This document shows, one piece after another, positions 6,951 to 14,370 of a stretch of DNA of 14,849 bases. The stretch comes from JANOGU01 sp964499865 (GTDB lineage Bacteria; Pseudomonadota; Alphaproteobacteria; Rhodobacterales; Rhodobacteraceae), in the NCBI GenBank assembly GCA_964499865.1, contig CAZCPY010000074.1:1-14849 (forward strand), written 5' to 3'. Under the pieces are notes generated by a model that made no database searches, had not been told where the DNA came from, and saw nothing but the letters and a program-made list of their open reading frames with translations. Each line of letters begins with the position of its first letter. Position 1 is the first letter of the stretch. Both the position numbers and the translations under genes were made by a program.

Positions 6951-7886
6951 ATGAAATTCGCGAAAACCCTGATGGCGGCCACCGCCATCGCGCTGTCGCT
7001 GCCCGGCGTGCTGTCGGCGCAGGAGGTCAAGAAGATCGGTCTCGCGGTGCCGAACCTGCAGGCCGACTTCTTCAACCAGATCAAGATCGGGGTCGAGAAC
7101 TACGCCAAGGAGAAGGGGATCGAGGTCGTCGTGGTCGACGCCAAGAACGACACCAACACCCAGGTCAGCCAGGTGCAGGACCTGCTGACCCAGGACATCG
7201 ACGCCTTCATCTACATCCCCGCGGGCGCCGCGGCGGCCGCCGTGCCGACGCGCCTTGCGCGCGAGGCGGGCATCCCGGTGATCAACGTCGACCGCTTCCC
7301 CGAGGGCGAGCCCGGCGATACCTTCATCGGCGGCGAGGGTGTGGAGTCCTCGTATCAGGTCTGCAAGTACATCATCGAAAAGGCCGGCGGCGCGGGCAAG
7401 ATGGCGATCATCCACGGCCAGAAGGGCACCACGCCCGAGGTCGACCGCACCGCGGGCTGCATGCGCGCGATCGGCGAAAATCCCGGGGTCGAACTTGTCG
7501 ACGAGCAGTGGACCAACATGTGGTCGGCCGACGAGGGCTTTTCGATCACCCAGAACATCCTGCAGGTCCACCCCGACCTGAAGATGATCTTCGGCCAGGC
7601 CGACGGCATCGCGATGGGGGCGGCCAAGGCGGTGGAAGGCGCGGGACTGACCGCGCAGGTGACCATCGGCGGCTATGACGGCGACGGGTCGGCGCTGGAA
7701 TACCTCGCCAAGTGCGAGGGGCCCTTCGTGGTGACCGCCACGCAGTCCACCCGCCGCATGGGCGTGCTGGCCGTCGATTCGGCACTGGCCGTGGCCGCCG
7801 GGCAGCAGGTGCCCGAACGCCAGGTATCCGAGGCCGTGCTGACCACCTGCGAGAACGCCGCCGATTTCGTGGCGAACCACCCGTAA
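6951..7886 (+). CDS. Periplasmic sugar-binding protein of the ABC importer
   Basis: This 311-residue protein is a pentose/hexose-type binding protein (Peripla_BP_4, RbsB-like). A signal peptide covers about residues 1-23 (KK-type basic start, hydrophobic core, SA|QE cleavage). The mature part starts with KIGLAVPNLQADFF and contains two lobes, with VVVDAKNDT and IPVINVDRF in the first and a late GGYDGDGSALE typical of ligand-contacting loops. Four cysteines in the mature protein could form disulfides. A strong AAGGAGG site precedes the ATG. It should deliver the substrate to the membrane complex encoded on each side. Binding proteins of this class serve ribose, xylose, allose, sugar alcohols, apiose and others. 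The sequence alone does not show which, but the enzymes nearby favour a pentose, pentitol or tetritol. Confidence 0.95.
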   Translation: MKFAKTLMAATAIALSLPGVLSAQEVKKIGLAVPNLQADFFNQIKIGVENYAKEKGIEVVVVDAKNDTNTQVSQVQDLLTQDIDAFIYIPAGAAAAAVPTRLAREAGIPVINVDRFPEGEPGDTFIGGEGVESSYQVCKYIIEKAGGAGKMAIIHGQKGTTPEVDRTAGCMRAIGENPGVELVDEQWTNMWSADEGFSITQNILQVHPDLKMIFGQADGIAMGAAKAVEGAGLTAQVTIGGYDGDGSALEYLAKCEGPFVVTATQSTRRMGVLAVDSALAVAAGQQVPERQVSEAVLTTCENAADFVANHP

Positions 7887-7890
7887 GGCC

Positions 7891-9381
7891 ATGACGACGA
7901 CCGGCACCCCGATCCTGCAGCTTCGCGGCATCCGCAAGTCCTACGGGCCCATCGAGGTGCTGCACGGGGTGGACTTCCACGTCCACCCCGGCGAGGTCGT
8001 GGCGCTTCTGGGCGAAAACGGCGCGGGCAAGTCGACCCTGTCGAACATCATCGCAGGGTCGATCCGGCCTTCTGCCGGAGAGATGACATGGCTCGGGTCG
8101 GCCTACGCCCCGGCCAACCCGCGCGAGGCACTGGACGCGGGCCTGGGCCTGATCCACCAGGAACTGCGGCTTCTGCCGCACCTGACGATCGCCGAGAATG
8201 TCTTCGTCGGCCGCTATCCCGTGAAGCGGGGCATGGTTGACCGGGCGCGCATGGTGCGCGAGGCCACCGAACAGCTTCGGCGCCTGGGCCTGACGCTGCC
8301 CGCCACGCGCAGGGTCGCGGGCCTGTCCACCGCCAACCAGCAACTGATCGAGATCGCCAAGGCGCTGGCCCGCAACGCCCGCCTGCTGATCCTCGACGAG
8401 CCCACGGCGTCGCTCGGCGGGGCCGAGGTGGACCTGCTGTTCGCCCAGATCCGCAAGCTGCGCGGCGAAGGCGTGGGCATCATCTACATCTCGCACCGGC
8501 TGGAGGAAATCGCGCAGATCGCCGACCGCGTGGTGGTGCTGCGCGACGGCGCCAAGGTGCAGGACTTCGACCGCGGCGACGTGGCCGTCCGCGCCATCGT
8601 CGAGGCGATGGTCGGCCGGTCGCTGGAGCGCATGTTCCCCGCCATGCCCGATCCGGGGTCGGAGGTGACGCTGGCCGTCGAGGGCCTGACCTCGCCGACC
8701 GGGGACTTCCGCGACGTGTCCTTTTCCGTCCGCAGGGGCGAAATCCTCGGGATTGCGGGCCTTGTCGGCGCGGGCCGCACGGAACTGGTGCGCGCGATCA
8801 CCGGGGCCGACCCCATCGCCGCGGGACGCGTGACGCTGGACGGCGCCGAGATCACGCCCCGCAACCCGGCGCAGGCGATCGCCCGCGGCATCGTTCTGGT
8901 GCCCGAGGACCGCAAGCACCAGGGCCTGATCCTGACCCATTCCATCGCCGAGAACATCGGCTATGCCAACCGCGAGGCGGTGGCCCCCGGCGGCATGGTC
9001 AGCGGGCGCCGCCTGCGCGACTTTGCCGCCGCGGCCATCCGCCGGTTCGGCGTCAAGGGCACCGGGCGGCAGACCGCGGGCGAGATGTCGGGCGGCAACC
9101 AGCAGAAGGTCGTGCTGGCCAAGTGGCTGGCGCGCAACCCCCGCGTCGTCGTGCTGGACGAACCCACCCGCGGCATCGACGTGGGCGCGCGGTCCTCGAT
9201 CTACGAGATCATCCGCGATTTGGCGGCCGAGGGGCGCAGCGTCATCGTCGTGTCCTCCGACCTCGAGGAGGTGCTGGGCGTTTCGCACCGCATCCTCGTG
9301 CTGTCCAAGGGGCGGCAGGCGGGCATCCTCGACCGCGGGCAAGCCAACGACGTCACCGTGATGGAACTTGCGACAAGCTGA
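7891..9381 (+). CDS. Two-domain sugar ABC transporter ATPase (RbsA-type)
   Basis: The 496-residue protein contains two fused nucleotide-binding domains, as in RbsA, XylG and MglA. Domain 1 has Walker A GENGAGKST (41-49), a divergent signature LSTANQQ (145-151) and Walker B with catalytic glutamate LLILDEP (165-171). Domain 2 has a degenerate Walker A, LVGAGRT (291-297), with arginine in place of lysine. Its signature SGGNQQ (400-405) is intact and its Walker B is VVVLDEPTRGID, with D423 and E424. This asymmetry is normal for the family, so the enzyme should be active. The ATG is four bases after the binding-protein stop with AAGG overlapping that junction. It energises import of the sugar bound by the preceding gene's product. 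Confidence 0.96.
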   Translation: MTTTGTPILQLRGIRKSYGPIEVLHGVDFHVHPGEVVALLGENGAGKSTLSNIIAGSIRPSAGEMTWLGSAYAPANPREALDAGLGLIHQELRLLPHLTIAENVFVGRYPVKRGMVDRARMVREATEQLRRLGLTLPATRRVAGLSTANQQLIEIAKALARNARLLILDEPTASLGGAEVDLLFAQIRKLRGEGVGIIYISHRLEEIAQIADRVVVLRDGAKVQDFDRGDVAVRAIVEAMVGRSLERMFPAMPDPGSEVTLAVEGLTSPTGDFRDVSFSVRRGEILGIAGLVGAGRTELVRAITGADPIAAGRVTLDGAEITPRNPAQAIARGIVLVPEDRKHQGLILTHSIAENIGYANREAVAPGGMVSGRRLRDFAAAAIRRFGVKGTGRQTAGEMSGGNQQKVVLAKWLARNPRVVVLDEPTRGIDVGARSSIYEIIRDLAAEGRSVIVVSSDLEEVLGVSHRILVLSKGRQAGILDRGQANDVTVMELATS

Positions 9382-9392
9382 AGGAGCGACGG

Positions 9393-10181
9393 ATGTCCGC
9401 AATCACCCTCAATGCGCCCAGGCTGTTCGACCTGTCGGGCCGCGTGGCCCTTGTCACCGGCGCGGGCAGCGGCATCGGCCAGCGCATCGCCATGGGGCTG
9501 GCGCAATGCGGGGCGGACGTGGCGCTTCTGGACCGCCGCACCGACGACGGGCTGGCGCAGACTGCCGCCGTCATCGCGCAGGCCGGGCGCCGGTCGGTGC
9601 AGGTCGTGGCCGACGTGACCCAGGGCGACAGCCTGAACGCCGCGGTGGCGCAGACCGAGGCCGACCTCGGCCCGCTGACGCTGGCGGTGAACGCGGCCGG
9701 CATCGCCAATGCCAACCCGGCCGAGGAGATGGCCGAAGGCCAGTTCCAGACGATGATCGACATCAACCTGAAGGGCGTGTTCCTGTCCTGCCAGGCCGAG
9801 GCCCGGGCGATGCTGCGCCATGGCCGCGGGTCGATCGTGAACATCGCCTCGATGTCCGGCGTGATCGTCAACCGCGGGCTGATGCAGTGCCACTACAACG
9901 CCTCCAAGGCCGGCGTGATCCACATGTCGAAGTCGATGGCGATGGAATGGGTGGGCCGCGGCATCCGGGTGAACACGATCAGCCCGGGCTATACCGCGAC
10001 GCCGATGAACACGCGGCCCGAGATGGTGCACCAGACCCGGCTGTTCGAGGACGGCACGCCGATGGCGCGCATGGCCCATGCGGACGAGATGGTGGGCCCC
10101 GCCGTCTTCCTGCTGTCGGACGCCGCCAGCTACGTCACCGGCGTGGACCTGCTGGTCGACGGCGGGTTCTGCTGCTGGTGA
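9393..10181 (+). CDS. Short-chain dehydrogenase (SDR), probable sugar alcohol/ketose oxidoreductase
   Basis: The gene encodes a 262-residue classical SDR. TGAGSGIG is at residues 22-29, D47 at the end of strand 2 suggests NAD(H), NAAG is at 100-103, and catalytic N125, S153, Y168 and K172 (YNASK) are all present. The C-terminal tail VTGVDLLVDGGFCCW belongs to a subgroup often found in polyol clusters and related to arabinitol dehydrogenase and sorbose reductase-like enzymes. AAGGAG six bases upstream of the ATG overlaps the ATPase stop codon, so it belongs to the transporter operon. It differs clearly from the SDR at the other end of the cluster, so the pathway may include two redox steps, such as oxidation of a polyol and an epimerising reduction. 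Specific substrate not identifiable. Confidence 0.93.
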   Translation: MSAITLNAPRLFDLSGRVALVTGAGSGIGQRIAMGLAQCGADVALLDRRTDDGLAQTAAVIAQAGRRSVQVVADVTQGDSLNAAVAQTEADLGPLTLAVNAAGIANANPAEEMAEGQFQTMIDINLKGVFLSCQAEARAMLRHGRGSIVNIASMSGVIVNRGLMQCHYNASKAGVIHMSKSMAMEWVGRGIRVNTISPGYTATPMNTRPEMVHQTRLFEDGTPMARMAHADEMVGPAVFLLSDAASYVTGVDLLVDGGFCCW

Positions 10182-10213
10182 CCGCCCGCTTGTGCCACGC
10201 GCAGGCGGCGGTC
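10180..10213 (+). terminator. Possible weak terminator hairpin after the transporter operon
   Basis: GACCGCC (10180-10186) pairs perfectly with GGCGGTC (10207-10213), and inner CGC/GCG bases could extend the stem around TTGTGCCAC. No T-run follows, so this may be only a structured intergenic sequence. It overlaps the SDR stop codon. Confidence 0.25.
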
Positions 10214-10336
10214 CTTGCGCCGCTGTCCCGGGCGACGGTCTGACCTGACGACACGCTGCCGCAGGGTCTTCCGGCGCGAGGTGCGCACCGGGGCATCCGG
10301 TCGCAGGGCCGAGTTCTGCCTTGCCCGGACCCGAGT

Positions 10337-10354
10337 TGTCATGTTTAGTTGACA
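10337..10354 (+). promoter_or_regulatory. PpsR/CrtJ-type operator at bchG
   Basis: TGTCATGTTTAGTTGACA is an exact TGT-N12-ACA, more precisely TGTC-N10-GACA. This is the recognition sequence of the PpsR/CrtJ repressor, which shuts down bacteriochlorophyll genes under oxygen or light. It ends two bases before the bchG ATG and is AT-rich against a GC-rich background. A weak promoter, TTGCCC at 10321 with TTTAGT at 10344-10349, would put the site across the -10 region. Confidence 0.62.
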
Positions 10355-10356
10355 GC

Positions 10357-11256
10357 ATGACTGTCAGTCTTTCCTTTCAGGATCGCCGCTTGCCGGAACC
10401 CCGGGCCCTGCTGACGCTGGTCAAGCCGGTGACCTGGTTTCCGCCGATGTGGGCGTTCCTGTGCGGCGCCATCGCCTCGGGCGGGGCCTTCGCGGGCAAC
10501 TGGGGGCTGGTGCTGACCGGCATCCTTCTGGCCGGGCCGATCACCTGCGGGATGAGCCAGGCCGCCAACGACTGGTGCGACCGACACGTCGATGCGGTGA
10601 ACGAGCCGCACCGCCCGATCCCGTCCGGCCGCGTGCCGGGGCGCTGGGGGCTGTGGGTCGCGCTGGCGATGACCGCGCTGGCGCTGGCAGTGGGCTGGAC
10701 GCTGGGGCCCTGGGGCTTTGGCGCGACGGTGGCGGGGGTGCTTGCCGCCTGGGCCTACAGTGCCGAGCCGGTGCGGCTGAAGCGGTCGGGCTGGTGGGGG
10801 CCGGGGCTGGTGGCGCTGTGCTACGAGGGCCTGCCCTGGTTCACCGGCGCGGCGCTCTTGTCGGGCGGCGCGCCGCGGTTCGAGGTGACGCTGATGGCCG
10901 CGCTATACGCCTTCGGCGCGCACGGGATCATGACGCTGAACGATTTCAAGGCGCTGGAGGGTGACCGCCAGCATGGCGTGCGGTCCCTGCCGGTGGTGCT
11001 GGGGCCCGATGTCGCGGCGCGGGTGGCCTGCACGGTGATGGGCATGGCGCAGGCGCTGGTGGTGCCGCTGCTGGTGGTCTTCGGCAAGCCCTGGCACGCG
11101 CTGGCGGTGTTCGCCCTGCTGCTGGCGCAGGTTGCCGCGATGCGCGTCCTGTTCCGCGACCCCAAGGCCAGGGCGCCTTGGTACAACGGCACCGGCGTGG
11201 CGCTCTATGTCACCGGCATGATGGTCACCGCCTTCGCGCTGCGGGGGCTGGCGTGA
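10357..11256 (+). CDS. bchG: Bacteriochlorophyll a synthase (geranylgeranyl transferase)
   Basis: BchG is an integral-membrane UbiA-family prenyltransferase that esterifies bacteriochlorophyllide a with geranylgeranyl diphosphate. The 299-residue product has its first aspartate-rich motif at N71-D72-xx-D75-xxx-D79 (NDWCDRHVDAVNEPHRPIPS), which binds the diphosphate through magnesium. The second is NDFKALEGDRQHGVRSLP from about residue 195. PRALLTLVKPVTWFPPMWA at the N-terminus is characteristic, and several membrane helices separate the motifs. ATG at 10357 fits the family start but has no ribosome-binding site, since the PpsR-like site occupies that position. A leaderless transcript is possible. 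It is first in a tight operon with the PucC-like gene, bchP and idi, in the order known from Rhodobacter photosynthesis clusters. Confidence 0.96.
   Translation: MTVSLSFQDRRLPEPRALLTLVKPVTWFPPMWAFLCGAIASGGAFAGNWGLVLTGILLAGPITCGMSQAANDWCDRHVDAVNEPHRPIPSGRVPGRWGLWVALAMTALALAVGWTLGPWGFGATVAGVLAAWAYSAEPVRLKRSGWWGPGLVALCYEGLPWFTGAALLSGGAPRFEVTLMAALYAFGAHGIMTLNDFKALEGDRQHGVRSLPVVLGPDVAARVACTVMGMAQALVVPLLVVFGKPWHALAVFALLLAQVAAMRVLFRDPKARAPWYNGTGVALYVTGMMVTAFALRGLA
10362..10379 (+). promoter_or_regulatory. Possible second, degenerate PpsR half-site pair
   Basis: TGTCAGTCTTTCCTTTCA has the TGT-N12 spacing but ends TCA rather than ACA. It begins seven bases after the perfect site. PpsR sites commonly occur as closely spaced pairs, so cooperative binding is possible. 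This copy lies inside codons 2-8 of bchG, which weakens the call. Confidence 0.3.
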
Positions 11257-11293
11257 CGGGCGGGGCCGAACCTGCCGTCGCGGGGGTGCGCCT

Positions 11294-12574
11294 GTGCTGA
11301 GCTGGCTTGGCATCCTCCGCCTCGGCCTGGTGCAGGCGGCGCTGGGCGCGGTCGTGGTGCTGATGACCTCGACGCTGAACCGCGTGATGGTGGTCGAACT
11401 GGCGCTGCCCGCGGTGCTGCCGGGGCTGCTGGTCGGCTGGCACTACGGCGTGCAGCTGTCGCGGCCGGTCTGGGGCCACAGGTCGGACGCGGGCGACAGC
11501 CGCACGCGCTGGATCCTGCTCGGCATGGCGATGCTGGCGGGCGGCGGCACGTTGGCGGCGATCGCCGTCACGGCCTTCGGCTCAAGCCTGGCGGCCGGGC
11601 TGTCGCTTTCGGTGCTGGCCTACACGCTGATCGGCCTGGGGGTCGGGGCCTGCGGGACCTCGGTGCTGGCGCTCTTGGCCGCGGCCTGCCCGCCGCGGCG
11701 GCGGGCGGCGGCGGCGACGATCACCTGGCTGATGATGATCGCAGGCATCGCGCTGACCGCGGGCATCTCGGGCGGTTTCCTCGACCCCTACACGCCCGGC
11801 CGCCTGCTGGCGGTGGTGGCGGCCGTCTGCGCCGGCGCCATGCTGGTGACGGTGGTGGCCACGCTGGGGCTGGAACGCGGCACGCCGCGGGCGGCGCCCG
11901 AGACGGCGCGCGTGCCCTTCCGGCAGGCGCTGGCCGAGGCCTGGGCCGACCCGAAGGCGCGGGCCTTCACGATCTTCGTCTTCCTGTCGATGATCGCCTA
12001 TTTCATGCAGGACCTGATCCTGGAACCCTACGGCGGCCTCGTCTTCGCGATGAGCCCGGGCGCGACCACGCAGCTTTCGGGCGCGCAGCACGGCGGGGCC
12101 TTCCTGGGAATGCTGGCGGTGGGCGTGGCCTGCACCGGGCTGCGGCTGGGGGCGCTGCGCACATGGGTCGTCGGCGGCTGCCTGACCTCGGCCGCCGCGC
12201 TGGTCGCCATCGCCGCCATCGGCCAGACCGGCACGCCGGTGCTGGTGCCCGCGGTGATCCTGCTGGGCCTGGGAAACGGCATCTTCGCCGTCGCCGCCAT
12301 CGGGTCGATGATGCAGCTGGCGGGCGCCGACGGCGGCGGGCGCGAGGGCACGCGGATGGGCCTCTGGGGTGCGGCACAGGCGATGGCCGGGGCCTTCGGC
12401 GCCTTCGCGGGCGCCGCGGCGGCGGATGCCTTGCGCCTTGCGCTGCCCGATGCGGCGGCCTTCGGCGCGGTCTTCGTGGCCGAGGCCGCGCTGTTTGTCG
12501 CCGCCGCCCTGATGGCCGCGCGGATCATGGACCGGGGGCGCCTGCCGGCGCCCGCCCTCATCCCGGGAGAATGA
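11294..12574 (+). CDS. bch2: PucC/LhaA-family MFS protein of the bchG-bchP block (44.5 kDa protein)
   Basis: This 426-residue polytopic protein belongs to the BCD (PucC/LhaA) branch of the major facilitator superfamily, with about twelve membrane helices. The N-terminus LRLGLVQAALGAVVVLMTST, then LNRVMVVELALPAVLPGLL and SRPVWGHRSD, is diagnostic for the family. In Rhodobacter the gene between bchG and bchP is ORF428, often labelled bacteriochlorophyll synthase 44.5 kDa chain. It lacks prenyltransferase motifs, so that name is misleading. Relatives LhaA and PucC assist assembly of light-harvesting complexes, perhaps by delivering bacteriochlorophyll. GTG at 11294 is the best start, 37 bases after bchG, without a clear ribosome-binding site. 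The stop is one base before the bchP ATG. Function in pigment delivery is inferred from relatives. Confidence 0.9.
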   Translation: MLSWLGILRLGLVQAALGAVVVLMTSTLNRVMVVELALPAVLPGLLVGWHYGVQLSRPVWGHRSDAGDSRTRWILLGMAMLAGGGTLAAIAVTAFGSSLAAGLSLSVLAYTLIGLGVGACGTSVLALLAAACPPRRRAAAATITWLMMIAGIALTAGISGGFLDPYTPGRLLAVVAAVCAGAMLVTVVATLGLERGTPRAAPETARVPFRQALAEAWADPKARAFTIFVFLSMIAYFMQDLILEPYGGLVFAMSPGATTQLSGAQHGGAFLGMLAVGVACTGLRLGALRTWVVGGCLTSAAALVAIAAIGQTGTPVLVPAVILLGLGNGIFAVAAIGSMMQLAGADGGGREGTRMGLWGAAQAMAGAFGAFAGAAAADALRLALPDAAAFGAVFVAEAALFVAAALMAARIMDRGRLPAPALIPGE

Positions 12575-12575
12575 G

Positions 12576-13769
12576 ATGACCTTCGACATCTTCGTCGTCG
12601 GCGGCGGGCCGTCGGGCGCCACCGCGGCCGAGGACGCCGCGCGCGCCGGCCGCCGCGTCGCGCTTCTGGACCGGGCGGGCCGCATCAAGCCCTGCGGCGG
12701 CGCCATCCCGCCCCGGCTGATCGCCGACTTCGCCATTCCCGACAGCCAGATCGTCGCGCGCATCACCACCGCCCGGATGATTTCGCCGACCGGGCGGTCG
12801 GTCGACATCCATATCGAGAACGGCTTCGTCGGCATGGTGGACCGCGAGCATTTCGACGATTACCTGCGCGACCGCGCTGCAAAGGCCGGGGCCGCGCGGC
12901 TGACTGGCACCTTCCTGCGCATCGAGCGCGACGCGGAAGGCACGCATGTCGTCTGGCGCGACAAGACCTCGGGCGAGGAGCGGCGGACCGGCGCAAAGGT
13001 CGTGATCGGCGCCGACGGCGCGCGGTCCGGCGTGGCGCGGGCCGAGGTGCCGGGGGGCCGGACGATCCCCTATGTCATCGCCTACCACGAGATCATCGCC
13101 GCCCCGCAGGCCACGGCCGCGGCCAATGCCGACTACGATCCCACCCGCTGCGACGTGATCTACGACGGCCGCATCAGCCCCGACTTCTACGGCTGGGTCT
13201 TCCCCCACGGCGCGCAGGCCTCGGTCGGGATGGGGACAGAGGTCGACGGGGTGGACCTCAAGGACGCCACCGCCGCGCTGCGCCGGATGGCGGGCCTGAC
13301 GGGCTGCGAGACGATCCGCAAGGAGGGCGCGCCGATCCCGCTGCGCCCGCTGGATGTCTGGGACAACGGCCGCGACGTGGTGCTGGCGGGCGATGCGGCG
13401 GGCGTGGTGGCGCCGTCCTCGGGCGAGGGCATCTACTATGCCATGGTCGGCGGCCGCGTCGCCGCCACCGCCGCGCTGGCCAGCCTCGCCTCCGGCCGGG
13501 CGCGCGACCTGCGGCTGGCCCGCAAACTGTTCATGAAGGACCACAAGACCGTCTTCCGCGTGCTGCGGTCGATGCAGGACGCCTACTACCGCAGCGACGA
13601 ACGCCGCGAGCGCTTCGTCAGCCTGTGCCACGACATCGACGTGCAGAGGCTGACCTTCGAGGCCTACATGAACAAGAAGCTGGTCGCCGCACGGCCGCTT
13701 GCGCATCTCAAGATCGGGGTCAAGAACCTCGCCCACCTGTTGCGGCTCGTATCCCCGGTCTGGACATGA
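12576..13769 (+). CDS. bchP: Geranylgeranyl-bacteriochlorophyll reductase
   Basis: BchP reduces the geranylgeranyl tail of bacteriochlorophyll a in three steps to phytyl, using NADPH and bound FAD. The 397-residue protein has the dinucleotide-binding motif VVGGGPSGATAA at its start (G9-G10-G11-x-x-G14) and RIKPCGGAIPP, typical of geranylgeranyl reductases. VIGADGARS is the conserved DG motif, and VVLAGDAAGVVAPSSGEGI holds D273, which contacts the FAD ribose. Length is normal. The ATG follows the previous stop by one base and overlaps nothing, with GGGAGA upstream. The stop overlaps the idi start. The enzyme is expected at the membrane, acting on the BchG product. Confidence 0.97.
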   Translation: MTFDIFVVGGGPSGATAAEDAARAGRRVALLDRAGRIKPCGGAIPPRLIADFAIPDSQIVARITTARMISPTGRSVDIHIENGFVGMVDREHFDDYLRDRAAKAGAARLTGTFLRIERDAEGTHVVWRDKTSGEERRTGAKVVIGADGARSGVARAEVPGGRTIPYVIAYHEIIAAPQATAAANADYDPTRCDVIYDGRISPDFYGWVFPHGAQASVGMGTEVDGVDLKDATAALRRMAGLTGCETIRKEGAPIPLRPLDVWDNGRDVVLAGDAAGVVAPSSGEGIYYAMVGGRVAATAALASLASGRARDLRLARKLFMKDHKTVFRVLRSMQDAYYRSDERRERFVSLCHDIDVQRLTFEAYMNKKLVAARPLAHLKIGVKNLAHLLRLVSPVWT

Positions 13770-14323
13770 ACATCCCGTTTTCCGACACGATTCCCGCCTG
13801 GGAGGCAGGCACGCTGAAACCCGTGGACAAGATGGAGGTCCACCGGCGGGGCCTCAGGCACCCGGCGGTGTCGGTCTTCGTGCTGGCCGGGACGCGCGTC
13901 CTGCTGCAGCAGCGCGCGCTGTCAAAGTATCACACGCCCGGGCTCTGGGCGAACACCTGCTGCACGCATCCCCACTGGGGCGAGGATCCGGCGGACTGCG
14001 CCGTGCGGCGGCTGGGGGAAGAGCTGGGGCTCGCCGGCCTGACGGTGGTGCCCGCGGGGCAGGTCGAATACCGCGCCGACGTGGGCGCCGGGCTGATCGA
14101 GCACGAGGTGGTCGAGGTTTTCACCGCCGCGGCACCGCTGTCGCTGCCCGTCGCGCCCAATCCGGCCGAGGTGGCAGCGGTGCGCTGGGTGGACCTGTAC
14201 GACCTTGTCGCCGAGACGCGCCGCTGGCCCGACCGCTTCACGCCCTGGCTGCGGGTCTACCTTTCGGACCACCTGGACCGCATCTTCGGCAGCATCGGCC
14301 TCGCCCCGCAGATGGCCCGCTAG
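13766..14323 (+). CDS. idi: Isopentenyl-diphosphate delta-isomerase, type I
   Basis: Idi interconverts isopentenyl and dimethylallyl diphosphate in the cytoplasm, supplying the allylic primer for geranylgeranyl diphosphate. The 185-residue Nudix-fold protein shows the catalytic cysteine in NTCCTHPHWGE (C66, aligned with C67 of E. coli) and metal ligand H68. H26 and H32 lie in HRRGLRH, and E112 and E114 in IEHEVVEVF. The Nudix-like helix ADCAVRRLGEELGL is also present. The ATG overlaps the bchP TGA (ATGA at 13766-13769), indicating translational coupling. Linkage with bchG and bchP is conserved in Rhodobacter and fits the demand for pigment tails. No strong terminator was recognised in the 47 bases between its stop and the IS remnant. 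Confidence 0.96.
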   Translation: MNIPFSDTIPAWEAGTLKPVDKMEVHRRGLRHPAVSVFVLAGTRVLLQQRALSKYHTPGLWANTCCTHPHWGEDPADCAVRRLGEELGLAGLTVVPAGQVEYRADVGAGLIEHEVVEVFTAAAPLSLPVAPNPAEVAAVRWVDLYDLVAETRRWPDRFTPWLRVYLSDHLDRIFGSIGLAPQMAR

Positions 14324-14370
14324 GGCGGCATTGGACCGGGCGGACCCCCACCTGCCTTTCGGGTGCTTCC

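Noticed and set aside
8761..8784. Degenerate Walker A (arginine for lysine) in the second ATPase domain
   Set aside because: This asymmetry is usual in RbsA/XylG-type two-domain ATPases and is not evidence of inactivation.
10130..10342. Small minus-strand frame in the bchG upstream gap (70 codons)
   Set aside because: The translation is Arg-rich and matches no family I recognise. It overlaps the SDR 3' end and the PpsR-like site, and has no convincing ribosome-binding site.
11294..12574. Naming the PucC-like gene a second bacteriochlorophyll synthase
   Set aside because: It has no aspartate-rich prenyltransferase motif and clearly belongs to the PucC/LhaA major facilitator group. The synthase label is historical.
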